A DNA stretch of 64,000 nucleotides, taken from contig CP071065.1 of the NCBI GenBank assembly GCA_017164015.1, positions 3,759,918-3,823,917 of the forward strand, given 5' to 3'. Numbering within the stretch: position 1 is the stretch's first letter; each line of letters begins with the position of its first letter. The notes beneath the pieces were generated by a model that was not told the origin of the DNA, made no database searches, and saw only the letters and a program-made list of their open reading frames with translations. This document shows, one piece after another, positions 44,111-52,048 of the stretch. Both the position numbers and the translations under genes were made by a program. Origin of the DNA: Nostoc sp. UHCC 0702 (lineage in GTDB: Bacteria; Cyanobacteriota; Cyanobacteriia; Cyanobacteriales; Nostocaceae).

Positions 44111-44257
44111 CTAATATCCACCATCTTCCCAATCAGAAGGATATTTGAGAGTTTGAGGGTATGGGGTATTATCTGGCTGTGCAGATTGTTCTGACAAGAA
44201 GCGGGCAAAAAATGGCACCGCTTGGATATCGGATGCTTTTACTGTATTTGTAGACAT
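44111..44257 (-). CDS. mdnA: Microviridin precursor peptide 4 (core TLKYPSDWEDGGY)
   Basis: 48 residues. Leader MSTNTVKASDIQAVPFFARF, linker LSEQSAQPDNTPYPQ, core TLKYPSDWEDGGY with a Gly-Gly-Tyr tail. Leu at core position 2 differs from the Arg of precursors 3 and 5. It stops at TAG. The surrounding cassette, including the upstream TCGAGAGTAAATACC before ATG and the hairpin at 44051-44085 downstream, repeats those of its neighbours. Confidence 0.95.
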   Translation of the reverse strand: MSTNTVKASDIQAVPFFARFLSEQSAQPDNTPYPQTLKYPSDWEDGGY

Positions 44258-44355
44258 GGTATTTACTCTCGATTTTTGTTAATAGGTAGGATTAGTTTTC
44301 AGTTATTAGATAACTGAAAACTACTTGTTCAATTCAGATGGAGCTAGACTCAGAT

Positions 44356-44496
44356 TTAGTACTCTTCCCAATCTGAAGGATACTTTCTAGTCTCTGCCCA
44401 AGGCTGATTATCTGGCTGTGCAGATTGTTCTTCTAAGAAGCGGGCAAAAAATGGCACCGCTTTAATGTCGGATGCTTTTACTGTATTTGTAGACAT
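44356..44496 (-). CDS. mdnA: Microviridin precursor peptide 5 (core TRKYPSDWEEY), first in operon
   Basis: 46 residues. Leader MSTNTVKASDIKAVPFFARF, linker LEEQSAQPDNQPWAE, core TRKYPSDWEEY identical to precursor 3. This first gene alone has a strong ribosome-binding site (CCAGGAGG, 8 bases before ATG at 44496); the others have only CGAGAG-like sequences. It is therefore probably the most highly translated. The operon promoter should lie between 44500 and 44900. Confidence 0.95.
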   Translation of the reverse strand: MSTNTVKASDIKAVPFFARFLEEQSAQPDNQPWAETRKYPSDWEEY

Positions 44497-44564
44497 GCTA
44501 TTTCCTCCTGGGAAATTTGCTGTAACAAATTAACGTATATCACTAATTTAATATGGATGCAAGG

Positions 44565-44640
44565 ACAGTTAAGACAGTTAAGAACTAATTATAAAAAAAA
44601 TCAAATAGTTAAGACAGTTAAGACAGTTAAGACAGTTAAG
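44565..44640. repeat. Tandem 9-base repeat ACAGTTAAG
   Basis: Two units lie at 44565-44582 and four at 44606-44640, separated by an AT-rich stretch. It lies 70-145 bases upstream of the first precursor ATG, within the likely promoter region of the microviridin operon, and codes the NCLNCLNCL end of the small ORF on the other strand's reading. Confidence 0.85.
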
Positions 44641-44835
44641 AAATTTAACAAAAAGTGAATTAATTATTTGAATCTTGGCTATTCGACTAGAATAAAACGA
44701 CTTATTAAATAAATCTGCAAAGAGAATAAATAAAATTATAAAAATGAGACTCAAATGTGGTAAGGGAATTAGCCATACCTTAAAAAAATCAGCTAAAGAA
44801 ATTGGGTTAAAAAGGCTTGTTTTTTCTTCGTCCAT
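44578..44835 (-). CDS. Possible small membrane protein upstream of the precursors
   Basis: 85 residues: a short charged start (MDEEKTSLFNPISLADFFKV), one or two hydrophobic segments (LIPLPHLSLIFIILFILFAD) and a tail coded by the 9-base tandem repeat (NCLNCLNCLNYL). There is no Shine-Dalgarno sequence. The N-terminal 50 residues look like real protein; the tail suggests the original 3' end was lost to repeat expansion. It could be a transport-related remnant of the microviridin cluster, or spurious. Confidence 0.35.
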   Translation of the reverse strand: MDEEKTSLFNPISLADFFKVWLIPLPHLSLIFIILFILFADLFNKSFYSSRIAKIQIINSLFVKFLNCLNCLNCLNYLIFFIISS

Positions 44836-44937
44836 AAAGGTAATATCTACAAAAAATTAGCAAATCCTGTAATGCAGCACTATTAATTAAACTTATACTT
44901 TTCCCAGAACGCGCTGAAAAAAGAGGTGGATAAAAAC

Positions 44938-45504
44938 ATGGAACCTGTGGTAACACAACGGTTGATTATACGCCGTTTGGCAGAGACAGATTTACATGAT
45001 TTTCTGCTATGTCGAACTCACCCTGAGATTTTGCCTTATATGCTTGGAGAACCTCCTACTGAGGAGGTAGCAAAGCGCTTTATCGCTCATCAATCAGCAT
45101 TAGAGATTGGCGATAAACGCGTCTCTATCACATTTGCTATTCAGCATATAGCCGATGCCAAAATGATTGGCGAGGTTAACATTGACCTCTTACCCAAGGA
45201 ACAAAATCAAGGTGAAATTGGGTGGATACTTCATCCAGACTATCAGGGGCGTGGTTATGCAACAGAAGCTGCACAAGTATTACTTACCTATTGCTTTGCA
45301 CAGCGCCAGGTACACCGAATCACTTCAATGTGCGACGCACGTAACACAGCATCTGTTCGGCTAATGGAACGTCTTGGTATGCGGCGTGAAGCCCATTTGA
45401 AGCAAAGCATTTTCATCCAAGGTGCGTGGCAAGATGAGTATGTCTACGCTTTGCTACGCGACGAATGGCTTTTACACCGATTAGAGCAGAAAGCCCACAC
45501 CTAA
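44938..45504 (+). CDS. GNAT N-acetyltransferase (RimJ/RimL type)
   Basis: 188 residues from the ATG at 44938, supported by AGAGGTGG 8 bases upstream; the GTG at 44926 is less likely. The fold is GNAT: RLIIRRLAETDLHDF, acetyl-CoA site GWILHPDYQGRGYATEAAQ (Q/RxxGxG/A pattern) and MCDARNTASVRLMERLGMRR. Microviridin clusters usually contain a GNAT (MdnD) that acetylates the peptide N-terminus, and this gene diverges from the precursor operon with about 440 bases between. It could be that enzyme, but it is also like ordinary RimJ/L-type housekeeping acetyltransferases. Confidence 0.88.
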   Translation: MEPVVTQRLIIRRLAETDLHDFLLCRTHPEILPYMLGEPPTEEVAKRFIAHQSALEIGDKRVSITFAIQHIADAKMIGEVNIDLLPKEQNQGEIGWILHPDYQGRGYATEAAQVLLTYCFAQRQVHRITSMCDARNTASVRLMERLGMRREAHLKQSIFIQGAWQDEYVYALLRDEWLLHRLEQKAHT

Positions 45505-46007
45505 TCTGACTTACATCTTGCACTTACCCCATATCCCGCCTGAGAATAAATTCTCAGGCTAATAGCACAAGTCCGTTTCAACGGACTCAAACACTTTCCT
45601 AGTGCGATCAAATTACCCCCCTTAATCCCCCCTTATCAAGGGGGGAAACTATAGATCGAGTTCCCTCCCCTCAAATTACCCCCCTTATAAAGGGGGGTAA
45701 TTATAGATCCAGTTCCCTCCCCTCAAATTACCCTGCTTATAAAGGGGGGAAACTATAGATCGAGTTCCCTCCCCTCAAATTACCCCCCTTAATCCCCCCT
45801 TATAAAGGGGGGAAACTATAGATCCAGTTCCCTCCCCTTTATAAGGGGAGGGTTAGGGTGGGGTAAAACTAAGCCCAAACTCAACTCAGGTTAATAAACT
45901 GTTTCAGAAGCGAGTTTTCGAGCCTCACCCGAAGGGCGATTCGCTCATTTTCACACTAGAAGAATCTGTATTGTACAATCGCTCTTAAAGACAATCTGGA
46001 GAGCGAC
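45505..46007. repeat. Four tandem AAATTACCCCCC...CCCTCCCCT repeat units
   Basis: Units of 52 or 63 bases repeat four times at about 45609-45838. Each contains CCCCCC facing GGGGGG and ends TATAGATC(G/C)AGTTCCCTCCCCT. Two size classes differ by an 11-base CTTAATCCCCC insertion. A GGGGAGGGTTAGGGTGGGG tail follows. No gene is seen in the 503-base gap. Confidence 0.85.
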
Positions 46008-47426
46008 TTGCCTAGATCGATTCAGTCTACTCAACCACCACTAAAATTTATTCCCCAACGTTTTAACCCGCTTGTACTCCAGATTCTGCGTTGGTTTTTG
46101 CCGCTGATACTGCGGTTTCGGACTCGACCTTGGCTACCTGCGGGTATTGTGCATATTGAAGCCAAAAATACTGAGGTATTAGCCGAACTCTATCAACAAT
46201 TCCAGGCTGGTAAAATTCGCTTTTTGATAGCATTTCGCCATCCAGAGGTGGAAGATCCTCTATGTATGCAGTATCTGCTTTCTCATATTGTGCCAAAAGT
46301 TGCCCGTGAGCAAAATATCCCACTGCAACAGCTAGTTCACAGCTACTTTCTCTATGACCGAGGGATGACAGTGTGGGCTGGTAATTGGCTGGGTTGGTTG
46401 TTTTCTAGGGTCGGGGGTGTGCCGGTTCGTCGCGGTAGACGGCTAGATAGGCAAGCTATCCAAACAGCACGGGAGTTATTTGCTAATGGCAAACTACCGA
46501 TCGCAGTTGCACCCGAAGGCGGTAATAATGGTCATAGTGATATTGTTAGCCCCTTAGAACCTGGTGTTGCCCAAATGGGGTTCTGGTGTGTGGAAGACTT
46601 GCAAAAAGCCAACCGTTCTGAGACTGTTGTGATTGTGCCTGTCGGTATCCAATATCGCTACATTCAGCCACGTTGGTCAAAATTAAATTGGCTTTTGAGT
46701 AAATTAGAAGCAGATAGCGGTTTACCAGTGCAGTCAATCAATCAATCTGATATTGATAGCAGCCAAGAGATTTACCATCAGCGCCTCTGTCGGCTAGCTG
46801 AATATCTGATTACCGAGATGGAAGAATTTTATCGCCGCTTTTATCATCAAGACATTCCCAAAACCATCTCAACTGTGGAATCTGCCAGTCCTAATGAAGT
46901 GTTGATTGCCAGACTCAATCGCTTGCTAGATAAAGCTTTACAAGTTGCCGAGCAATATTTTGCAGTTCAGCCACAGGGAAACTTCATTGACCGCTGTCGC
47001 CGTTTAGAAGAAGCAGGTTGGAATTACATCTACCGCGAAGATTTGCCAGACATCAATACTTTACCACCATTCAAACGCGGATTAGCAGATTGGATTGCCG
47101 AAGAAGCAGACTTGCGGATGCGGCATATGCGGCTGGTGGAAAGTTTTGTGGCTGTCACTGCGAACTATATTCAGGAACACCCTACCAGTGAACGGTTTGC
47201 TGAAACAACTTTGCTGATCTTTGATATGCTTTCCCGAATCAAAGATACAACACTTCCAGGACGACCTAGTTTAGGTTGGAGAAAAGCCCAAATCACAGTA
47301 GGTGAGCCAATCTCAGTCACGGAACGCTGGCTAAGTTCTCAAACTGACAGACAAGCAGCTAGACAAGGTGTTGCCAATTTGACAAAGGATTTGCAGGTGG
47401 CGTTGGAGAGTTTGATTGCTGATTAA
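46008..47426 (+). CDS. PlsC-type glycerolipid acyltransferase family protein
   Basis: 472 residues. The lysophosphatidate acyltransferase signature is present: HX4D motif HPEVED in IAFRHPEVEDPL, substrate motif APEGGNNGH, and VVIVPVGIQYRY. The N-terminus has a hydrophobic stretch (LQILRWFLPLILRF) consistent with membrane association. The family transfers acyl chains from acyl-ACP or CoA to glycerophosphates in membrane lipid synthesis. The C-terminal 200 residues extend beyond the catalytic domain, as in a cyanobacterial subgroup of unknown substrate. The start is TTG with CTGGAGAG 5-12 bases upstream; no good ATG exists before the HX4D motif. Confidence 0.82.
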   Translation: MPRSIQSTQPPLKFIPQRFNPLVLQILRWFLPLILRFRTRPWLPAGIVHIEAKNTEVLAELYQQFQAGKIRFLIAFRHPEVEDPLCMQYLLSHIVPKVAREQNIPLQQLVHSYFLYDRGMTVWAGNWLGWLFSRVGGVPVRRGRRLDRQAIQTARELFANGKLPIAVAPEGGNNGHSDIVSPLEPGVAQMGFWCVEDLQKANRSETVVIVPVGIQYRYIQPRWSKLNWLLSKLEADSGLPVQSINQSDIDSSQEIYHQRLCRLAEYLITEMEEFYRRFYHQDIPKTISTVESASPNEVLIARLNRLLDKALQVAEQYFAVQPQGNFIDRCRRLEEAGWNYIYREDLPDINTLPPFKRGLADWIAEEADLRMRHMRLVESFVAVTANYIQEHPTSERFAETTLLIFDMLSRIKDTTLPGRPSLGWRKAQITVGEPISVTERWLSSQTDRQAARQGVANLTKDLQVALESLIAD

Positions 47427-47602
47427 TTTGCGGATGGGGAGATGGGGAGCAGGGGGGAAGGGGAGATGGGGAGCAGGGGAGCAGGGGAGCAGGGGGGAAG
47501 GGGAGATGGGGGATAAAGGAAATACCTATTAACTCCTAACTCCTAACTCCTAACTCCTAACTCCTAACTCCTAACTCCTAACTCCCTATTCCCTACTCCC
47601 GT
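47427..47602. repeat. GGGGAGCA and AACTCCT tandem repeats
   Basis: GGGGAGCAG/GGGAGATG units (47436-47515) are followed by eight near-perfect AACTCCT heptamers (47529-47585). These are short tandemly repeated repetitive sequences of the kind described in heterocystous cyanobacteria. Confidence 0.85.
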
Positions 47603-48232
47603 TTATTGCATCTGGTCGTATTCTGGGGCTTCTACTCGTCTGGCTTCGGCGCGCGAAGAGGGCAGAAACTCAGCGCGACGTACAGGTACTAAGGGCGGTG
47701 TGGGGCCTTGGTAGGGGTGAATCACTTGCACTGTACGGGTAGGACGCTGCCGTGGTGAGAATAAAGCTAATACTCCAGCTACAACAACGCCACCGCCAAT
47801 AGTTAAAGTCGCACCTCCCACAGCCCAAACGATGGGTGAAGACCACCAAGGGTTCTGAGGTTGGATTGCTGGTACTGGTTTTTGCAGGTTATTTTGCATT
47901 ATTTGCTGCTGCAAGGCGTTGTAATTTTGCAGCAGTCCTTGATTTTGCGACCTGAGCTGCTCATTGTCGGTTTTTAAACGCTCCATGTCCATTTTAAACC
48001 GTTCCATTTCCACACGCTGATCAGGATTAGGAGCAGCAGGCGGTTGACCCATATAAGGTGGTTGTCCATATGGTTGATATGGCACTTGCGGTTGCATTAC
48101 CGGCCCTACTACCTGGGGCATTTGCGGAGTCACAGCAAAGTTTTGTAGGGGAGTAGTTGTACCCTTGAGTAATACAAGAGCCGCCAGACCAGCTACGGCG
48201 ACCCCACCAATAAACGCCATACTCTCACTCAT
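47603..48232 (-). CDS. Hypothetical membrane protein with coiled coil
   Basis: 209 residues: an N-terminal membrane segment (MAFIGGVAVAGLAALVLL), a Pro/Gln/Tyr-rich linker (about 35-72), a short coiled coil (MERFKMDMERLKTDNEQLRS, about 75-115), a second membrane segment (IVWAVGGATLTIGGGVVVAGVLALF), and a basic cytoplasmic tail. I do not recognise a named family. The coil flanked by two membrane segments suggests an oligomeric structural protein. It precedes no obvious partner. Confidence 0.7.
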   Translation of the reverse strand: MSESMAFIGGVAVAGLAALVLLKGTTTPLQNFAVTPQMPQVVGPVMQPQVPYQPYGQPPYMGQPPAAPNPDQRVEMERFKMDMERLKTDNEQLRSQNQGLLQNYNALQQQIMQNNLQKPVPAIQPQNPWWSSPIVWAVGGATLTIGGGVVVAGVLALFSPRQRPTRTVQVIHPYQGPTPPLVPVRRAEFLPSSRAEARRVEAPEYDQMQ

Positions 48233-48461
48233 GGCTTTTGCCCCTTAATTGCAACGTAATTATAGATTATTTGTAACTGGCTCACTCTCACACTCACCTT
48301 TTTTTGCCTAATTTAACTTCACATAATGCTCAAAGTATAAGCAACTATATTAGCTAGTTTTTTTACAAGCTGCTATCTGCTGTTAATATTCAAGACTATA
48401 TCTGTCAAATTGTCCACCAACCCAGAATAAAAAAACTGCTCTATTATACTTTTTTAATCTA

Positions 48462-49298
48462 CTATTTTTCTTGTTCAAAATGAGTATTTGTGCTGTTGTC
48501 AGTTGTGGTGATGGCTGCTTTGAGACTTTGACAAAATTCCGCGATCGCACTCAGTCCTTGTTCTGGTGTACCTTCGGCTAACAGGTTGACAAAAGCGCTA
48601 CCTACAATTGCAGCATCGGCACCCCATTCTTTTACCTGAAGCGCTTGTGATGGTTGGGAAATACCAAACCCTACTGCAATGGGTTTTTCAGTAATATTCC
48701 GTATTTGCTTCAGTAGATTTGATACTCTTGTTTCAATCTTGGCTCGCACGCCTGTGACACCGGTAACACTCACCAAATAAATGAATCCTTTAGAATAACG
48801 AGCGATCGCTTCTATCCTTTGAGCTGAACTCGTGGGAGCAATTAATAAAATTAAATCTATTCCCATTTCACTGGCTGGTTCTAGCAAGCTTGCGGCTTCT
48901 TCTAAGGGTAAGTCAGGTACTACCAATCCTGACACCCCAGCAGCAGCAACATCTTGGAGAAACTTGTTAATGCCACGGTGCAGAATGGGGTTGTAGTAGG
49001 TCAGCAAAACAATGGGCGATCGCAAACTGGGAGTAGTTGCTTGCAACATTTCCAGCACTTGATCAAAATTTATGCCTCGTTGCAAAGCGCGGGTAGCAGC
49101 AGCTTGAATCACTGGCCCATCTGCTAGAGGGTCGGAGTAAGGAATGCCCAATTCAATGATGTCTGCCCCATTGCGGTCTAAAGTCTGCAATGCTGCTGCT
49201 GTTGTTGCTAAATCTGGGTCGCCAGCAGTAATAAATGGAATCAGAGCGCACTCTTGATTTTGTGCTAATTTTTCAAAGCGATCGGAGATGGCAGTCAT
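48462..49298 (-). CDS. trpA: Tryptophan synthase alpha chain
   Basis: 278 residues, typical for TrpA, which cleaves indole-3-glycerol phosphate and channels indole to TrpB. The catalytic Glu and Asp are seen in ELGIPYSDPLADGP, with the phosphate-binding loop GFGISQP and the mobile loop VTGVTGVR. It follows the DUF3007 gene and ndhL on the same strand, an order found repeatedly in cyanobacteria. Intact. Confidence 0.96.
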   Translation of the reverse strand: MTAISDRFEKLAQNQECALIPFITAGDPDLATTAAALQTLDRNGADIIELGIPYSDPLADGPVIQAAATRALQRGINFDQVLEMLQATTPSLRSPIVLLTYYNPILHRGINKFLQDVAAAGVSGLVVPDLPLEEAASLLEPASEMGIDLILLIAPTSSAQRIEAIARYSKGFIYLVSVTGVTGVRAKIETRVSNLLKQIRNITEKPIAVGFGISQPSQALQVKEWGADAAIVGSAFVNLLAEGTPEQGLSAIAEFCQSLKAAITTTDNSTNTHFEQEK

Positions 49299-49397
49299 TA
49301 GTTAAGTGTCAGTGGTCAGCGGTCAGTGGTCAGTAGTTAGTAGTTAATGGTAACAAACAACTGACAACGAACAACTGACAACTGACCAATGAGAACC

Positions 49398-49709
49398 TTA
49401 AACCTGAGTTTGTCGTTCTTGTTCTATTTCAGCTTGAATTTTTGCCAGTTCTTCGGGAGTCAGTTCTTCTAGGCGCTTTTGGAAAAAGGCTTGTTCATAC
49501 TGTTCCCGCTGTTGATGGTAGGTCATTTTTTTCCCTACTGCCCGGAAAGCATAAGTAAATAACCAGCCAATCAAGCCACTAACTAGCAAGACTTGGCTCC
49601 ATATACCAGCTTGCTGTCCGTCTAAACCAACTAGCTCTAATCCTACATATGCTAAGCCGCCGGCGATAAAAACGCCTAAGCCGATTCCAATAGCGTCGAT
49701 GCGTCGCAT
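49398..49709 (-). CDS. DUF3007 family membrane protein
   Basis: 103 residues with two membrane segments (IGIGLGVFIAGGLAYVGLEL, IWSQVLLVSGLIGWLFTYAF) and a charged helical C-terminus (LEELTPEELAKIQAEIEQER). This matches DUF3007, a family restricted to cyanobacteria and plastids. Its conserved position between ndhL and trpA suggests a thylakoid role, perhaps with the NDH-1 complex, but no function is established to my knowledge. Confidence 0.85.
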   Translation of the reverse strand: MRRIDAIGIGLGVFIAGGLAYVGLELVGLDGQQAGIWSQVLLVSGLIGWLFTYAFRAVGKKMTYHQQREQYEQAFFQKRLEELTPEELAKIQAEIEQERQTQV

Positions 49710-49787
49710 GAGAGTTATGACCTACCAATCTCGTTAACTGGTCGCGGTGGAGAGTCCGCCGCGATACCTTTATGTTAGCGGCTCTAG

Positions 49788-49921
49788 GTACTGGGGGCTG
49801 GGGACTGGGGACTGGGGACTGGGGACTGGGGACTGGGGACTGGGGGCTGGGGACTGGGGACTGGGGACTGGGGACTGGGGACTGGGGACTGGGGACTGGG
49901 GACTAGGGACTGGGGACTGAG
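49788..49921. repeat. Heptamer tandem array (GGGGACT)n
   Basis: About 18 units of GGGGACT with occasional GGGGGCT or TAGGGACT variants, between the DUF3007 gene and ndhL. A minus-strand open frame here codes only PQSPVPS repeats and is not a gene. This array is prone to length variation. Confidence 0.93.
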
Positions 49922-50038
49922 AAAGAGATATAGTCATAAATTTCTCTAATCCGCAATTCCTAATAGCCAATCCTTAATCTGAAATTGCCAATCCTACTAC
50001 CCTATCCCCAATCCCTAATCACCAGTCCCCAGTCGCTT

Positions 50039-50293
50039 TTACGCTTCAATTTTTCGCCGTTGTGGCCGAAAATTCAAAAAAGGCGATAGAACTAACAAAC
50101 CTGGAAAGAATAAGAATACCAGAAAGTACATAAAGGTGCGCTCTACAGCGCTAACCACATACCAGCGCTGTTTTAGGTAAAACAACACACCAACCGGGAT
50201 GATCAACAGGTAAGCCCCAGCCAAAACCAAATACAGCAGGGGGACAATCAGGGATTCTTGCTCTAACAACATAGATAAGATTATTCCGTGCAT
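50039..50293 (-). CDS. ndhL: NAD(P)H-quinone oxidoreductase subunit L
   Basis: 84 residues from the ATG at 50293; the ATG at 50272 (77 residues) is also possible. The upstream open extension to 50371 overlaps the next gene and is not family-like. Two membrane segments (LIVPLLYLVLAGAYLLIIPV and FMYFLVFLFFPGLLVLSPFL) enclose the conserved YLKQRWYVVSAVERT; the end is NFRPQRRKIEA. NdhL is a membrane subunit of the photosynthetic NDH-1 complex in cyclic electron flow. The order ndhL, DUF3007, trpA is conserved. Confidence 0.93.
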   Translation of the reverse strand: MHGIILSMLLEQESLIVPLLYLVLAGAYLLIIPVGVLFYLKQRWYVVSAVERTFMYFLVFLFFPGLLVLSPFLNFRPQRRKIEA

Positions 50294-50339
50294 CTGTTTT
50301 CCATCATAGGCTGAACAGATAAACTCAGGAAAGTAGACT

Positions 50340-51638
50340 TCATTGCAAAATTGGTTGATTTCGCAGTTCATCCCACATCCAGACGGGCTGACCGCTGATT
50401 AGATGAATGCCACCAACCCAGCGATCGCTATTACCAATTTTCCACCAATTCAGTTGTTTTCTCACTAAAGCCTGTCCTGTTTCGGTGAGCTGGAGTACTC
50501 GCTTGGGCCATGGTTGCTCTATGGATTCCATGGTAATTTCCAATGGTGGATAATTACTTTGCAGCATTTCGCTCAGCATATGCCAATACATAGTGTCTCC
50601 CAAATAGGGAAGGGGTTCCTTCTCCAGAACCAGGGTTGCAAAGAGTTTATCGGCGGCGATCGCTTTAAAATCTTTGAGAATTTCCAAAGTTAGTTGCTGT
50701 GTAAGGCTGAGTCCATTGTCTATCCAGGGGAGTTCTTGGAGATGTCGCCGTAACGCCCTCGCCATTGAGGGAAGTTCGGGAGTTTGGGTATTCACAATCT
50801 GCATCAGCCCTTGGGGTGATTCAGCGCTCAAAGCTTGCCAAACTTGATGTCCTAATTCTAGGCGATCGCGAGTAATGGGGCGTCGCCGTTCCCAAAGCAG
50901 GCGGAGTGCCTCAGATGAAAGTTGCCCCAGCCCTACAAAGCGTTGAATACCGGGGAAAGAATCGATGCAAATTAACTCTAGGCGTTGGGGAAATGATTGG
51001 TTTTTCCAAAAGTGGTGAAGGATACGAGCTAGAATTAGCTGGTCGTAGGAATCATGCTCAAACCACAGCACCACTCGCTCATATTCATGGCTGCGATACA
51101 ATTGGCTATATTCTCGTTCTAGGCGGCTTCGGGCATCCTTGAAGGTAATGCCGTATGCCTGTGAGATGAAAGTTGCTCGTGTGTTGAGAAATTGCGACTT
51201 ATCAGTGTCCAAAGGTACAGGCCCCTGGCAGTAGGGGTCGGTAAATTCTAGGAAATCACCACACAAACCTGCGATCGCTAGTTTATTTTGAATATCCGAG
51301 CCACACCGCACATGCAGCGTTTTGAAATCGGCATCGAAAGCTGTGACAACGCCACGGGCAATATCCTGACTAACTTGCTCAATGCGTTGAATATGCTGCT
51401 TAAGCTTTGTCCAACTTGATAACCCATTTTCCCTAGCTATAACTAGTTGAGCATCGCTAAGCTTCGCTTGGAATCCAGCAAAATCTCTAATATCCCTAGC
51501 TTGGGGATGATGTATCTGAAAACGTTTCAGCGCTAACTCTTGCTCACCCTTGTACTCAAACAGCAGATCCTTAGCTCGTTTTTTCTGTTGTTCAAGATTT
51601 AAGCGTTCCTGTTTGAGCGGCTGGCGCACATTAGGCAT
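50340..51638 (-). CDS. DUF1835 domain-containing protein
   Basis: 432 residues. The central part (HVRCGSDIQNKLAIAGLCGD, FTDPYCQGPVP, VVLWFEHDSYDQLILARILH) matches DUF1835, an uncharacterised domain, and the C-terminus has its usual winged-helix-like tail (ITRDRLELGHQVWQAL, LTETGQALVRKQL). The N-terminal 90 residues add an ankyrin-like or helical segment (LKRFQIHHPQARDIRDFAGF, LSDAQLVIARENGLSSW) of the kind preceding such domains. Function unknown. It lies 46 bases upstream of ndhL on the same strand. Confidence 0.8.
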   Translation of the reverse strand: MPNVRQPLKQERLNLEQQKKRAKDLLFEYKGEQELALKRFQIHHPQARDIRDFAGFQAKLSDAQLVIARENGLSSWTKLKQHIQRIEQVSQDIARGVVTAFDADFKTLHVRCGSDIQNKLAIAGLCGDFLEFTDPYCQGPVPLDTDKSQFLNTRATFISQAYGITFKDARSRLEREYSQLYRSHEYERVVLWFEHDSYDQLILARILHHFWKNQSFPQRLELICIDSFPGIQRFVGLGQLSSEALRLLWERRRPITRDRLELGHQVWQALSAESPQGLMQIVNTQTPELPSMARALRRHLQELPWIDNGLSLTQQLTLEILKDFKAIAADKLFATLVLEKEPLPYLGDTMYWHMLSEMLQSNYPPLEITMESIEQPWPKRVLQLTETGQALVRKQLNWWKIGNSDRWVGGIHLISGQPVWMWDELRNQPILQ

Positions 51639-52048
51639 ACGACCTCCTTAGATTACTGCCTGTGTCCGCCAGTCAGGCAAAGGAAACCGTATTGTCTCAA
51701 GTTTCAGTCATGGGCGCAGCCCTTTCCGCGGACGTGGTAGCGCATTTACGCATGTGTCTATTTTACCACATTCAGAGTCAGTTGTAAGGAGCAAAAGGCA
51801 GGAGGTAAAGCAGTTGCACATCTTAAGCCTTGCGCCGATTGCATTAGCATCAGCATTAGCGGTAGCGACTCTTCTCCCAAATAGAGTAACTGCCTCACCA
51901 CAGGGGTGGCTCCCCAACGGACTGCCTCCCCCATGCCCTGTTGGAGAAAATTTTTTGAAATTTAGTTGGACAAAATGCACAATTGATGTTCAAATAGATA
52001 AGGGGATATTTACTGCCCCTACAAAATAAGTGACTCCTAAGTAAATTA
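51639..52048. other. Intergenic region before tRNA-Leu
   Basis: No gene supported in 410 bases. An open frame at 51754-52029 consists largely of dispersed repeat (GCATTAGCATCAGCATTAGC, GCCTCACCACAGGGGTGGC) and has no family likeness. CCTGTCCGCCAGTCAGG-like and ACCACA/TGTGGT short palindromes are present. The tRNA promoter is presumably in the last 60 bases. Confidence 0.5.

Larger units (their letters stand above)
43431..44323 (-). repeat. Conserved hairpins in each gap between precursor genes
   Basis: Every gap between precursors holds one copy of TAGTTTTCAGTTAT-N3-ATAACTGAAAACTA: 44293-44323 (14-bp stem), 44051-44085 (two mismatches), 43681-43713 (15-bp stem) and 43431-43462 (one mismatch). 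They lie 33-55 bases after one stop and 30-40 before the next ATG. No T run follows on the minus strand, so they are better seen as processing or stabilising hairpins, or remnants of the duplicating unit, than as terminators. Confidence 0.8.

Noticed and set aside
49770..49970. Minus-strand open frame of Pro-Gln-Ser-Pro repeats
   Set aside because: It is the translation of the GGGGACT heptamer array, with no start signal and no protein likeness.
51754..52029. Plus-strand 91-codon frame with a signal-peptide-like middle
   Set aside because: Most of it is dispersed repeat DNA (GCATTAGCATCAGCATTAGC and a GGGGTGGC module). No ribosome-binding site and no family pattern.
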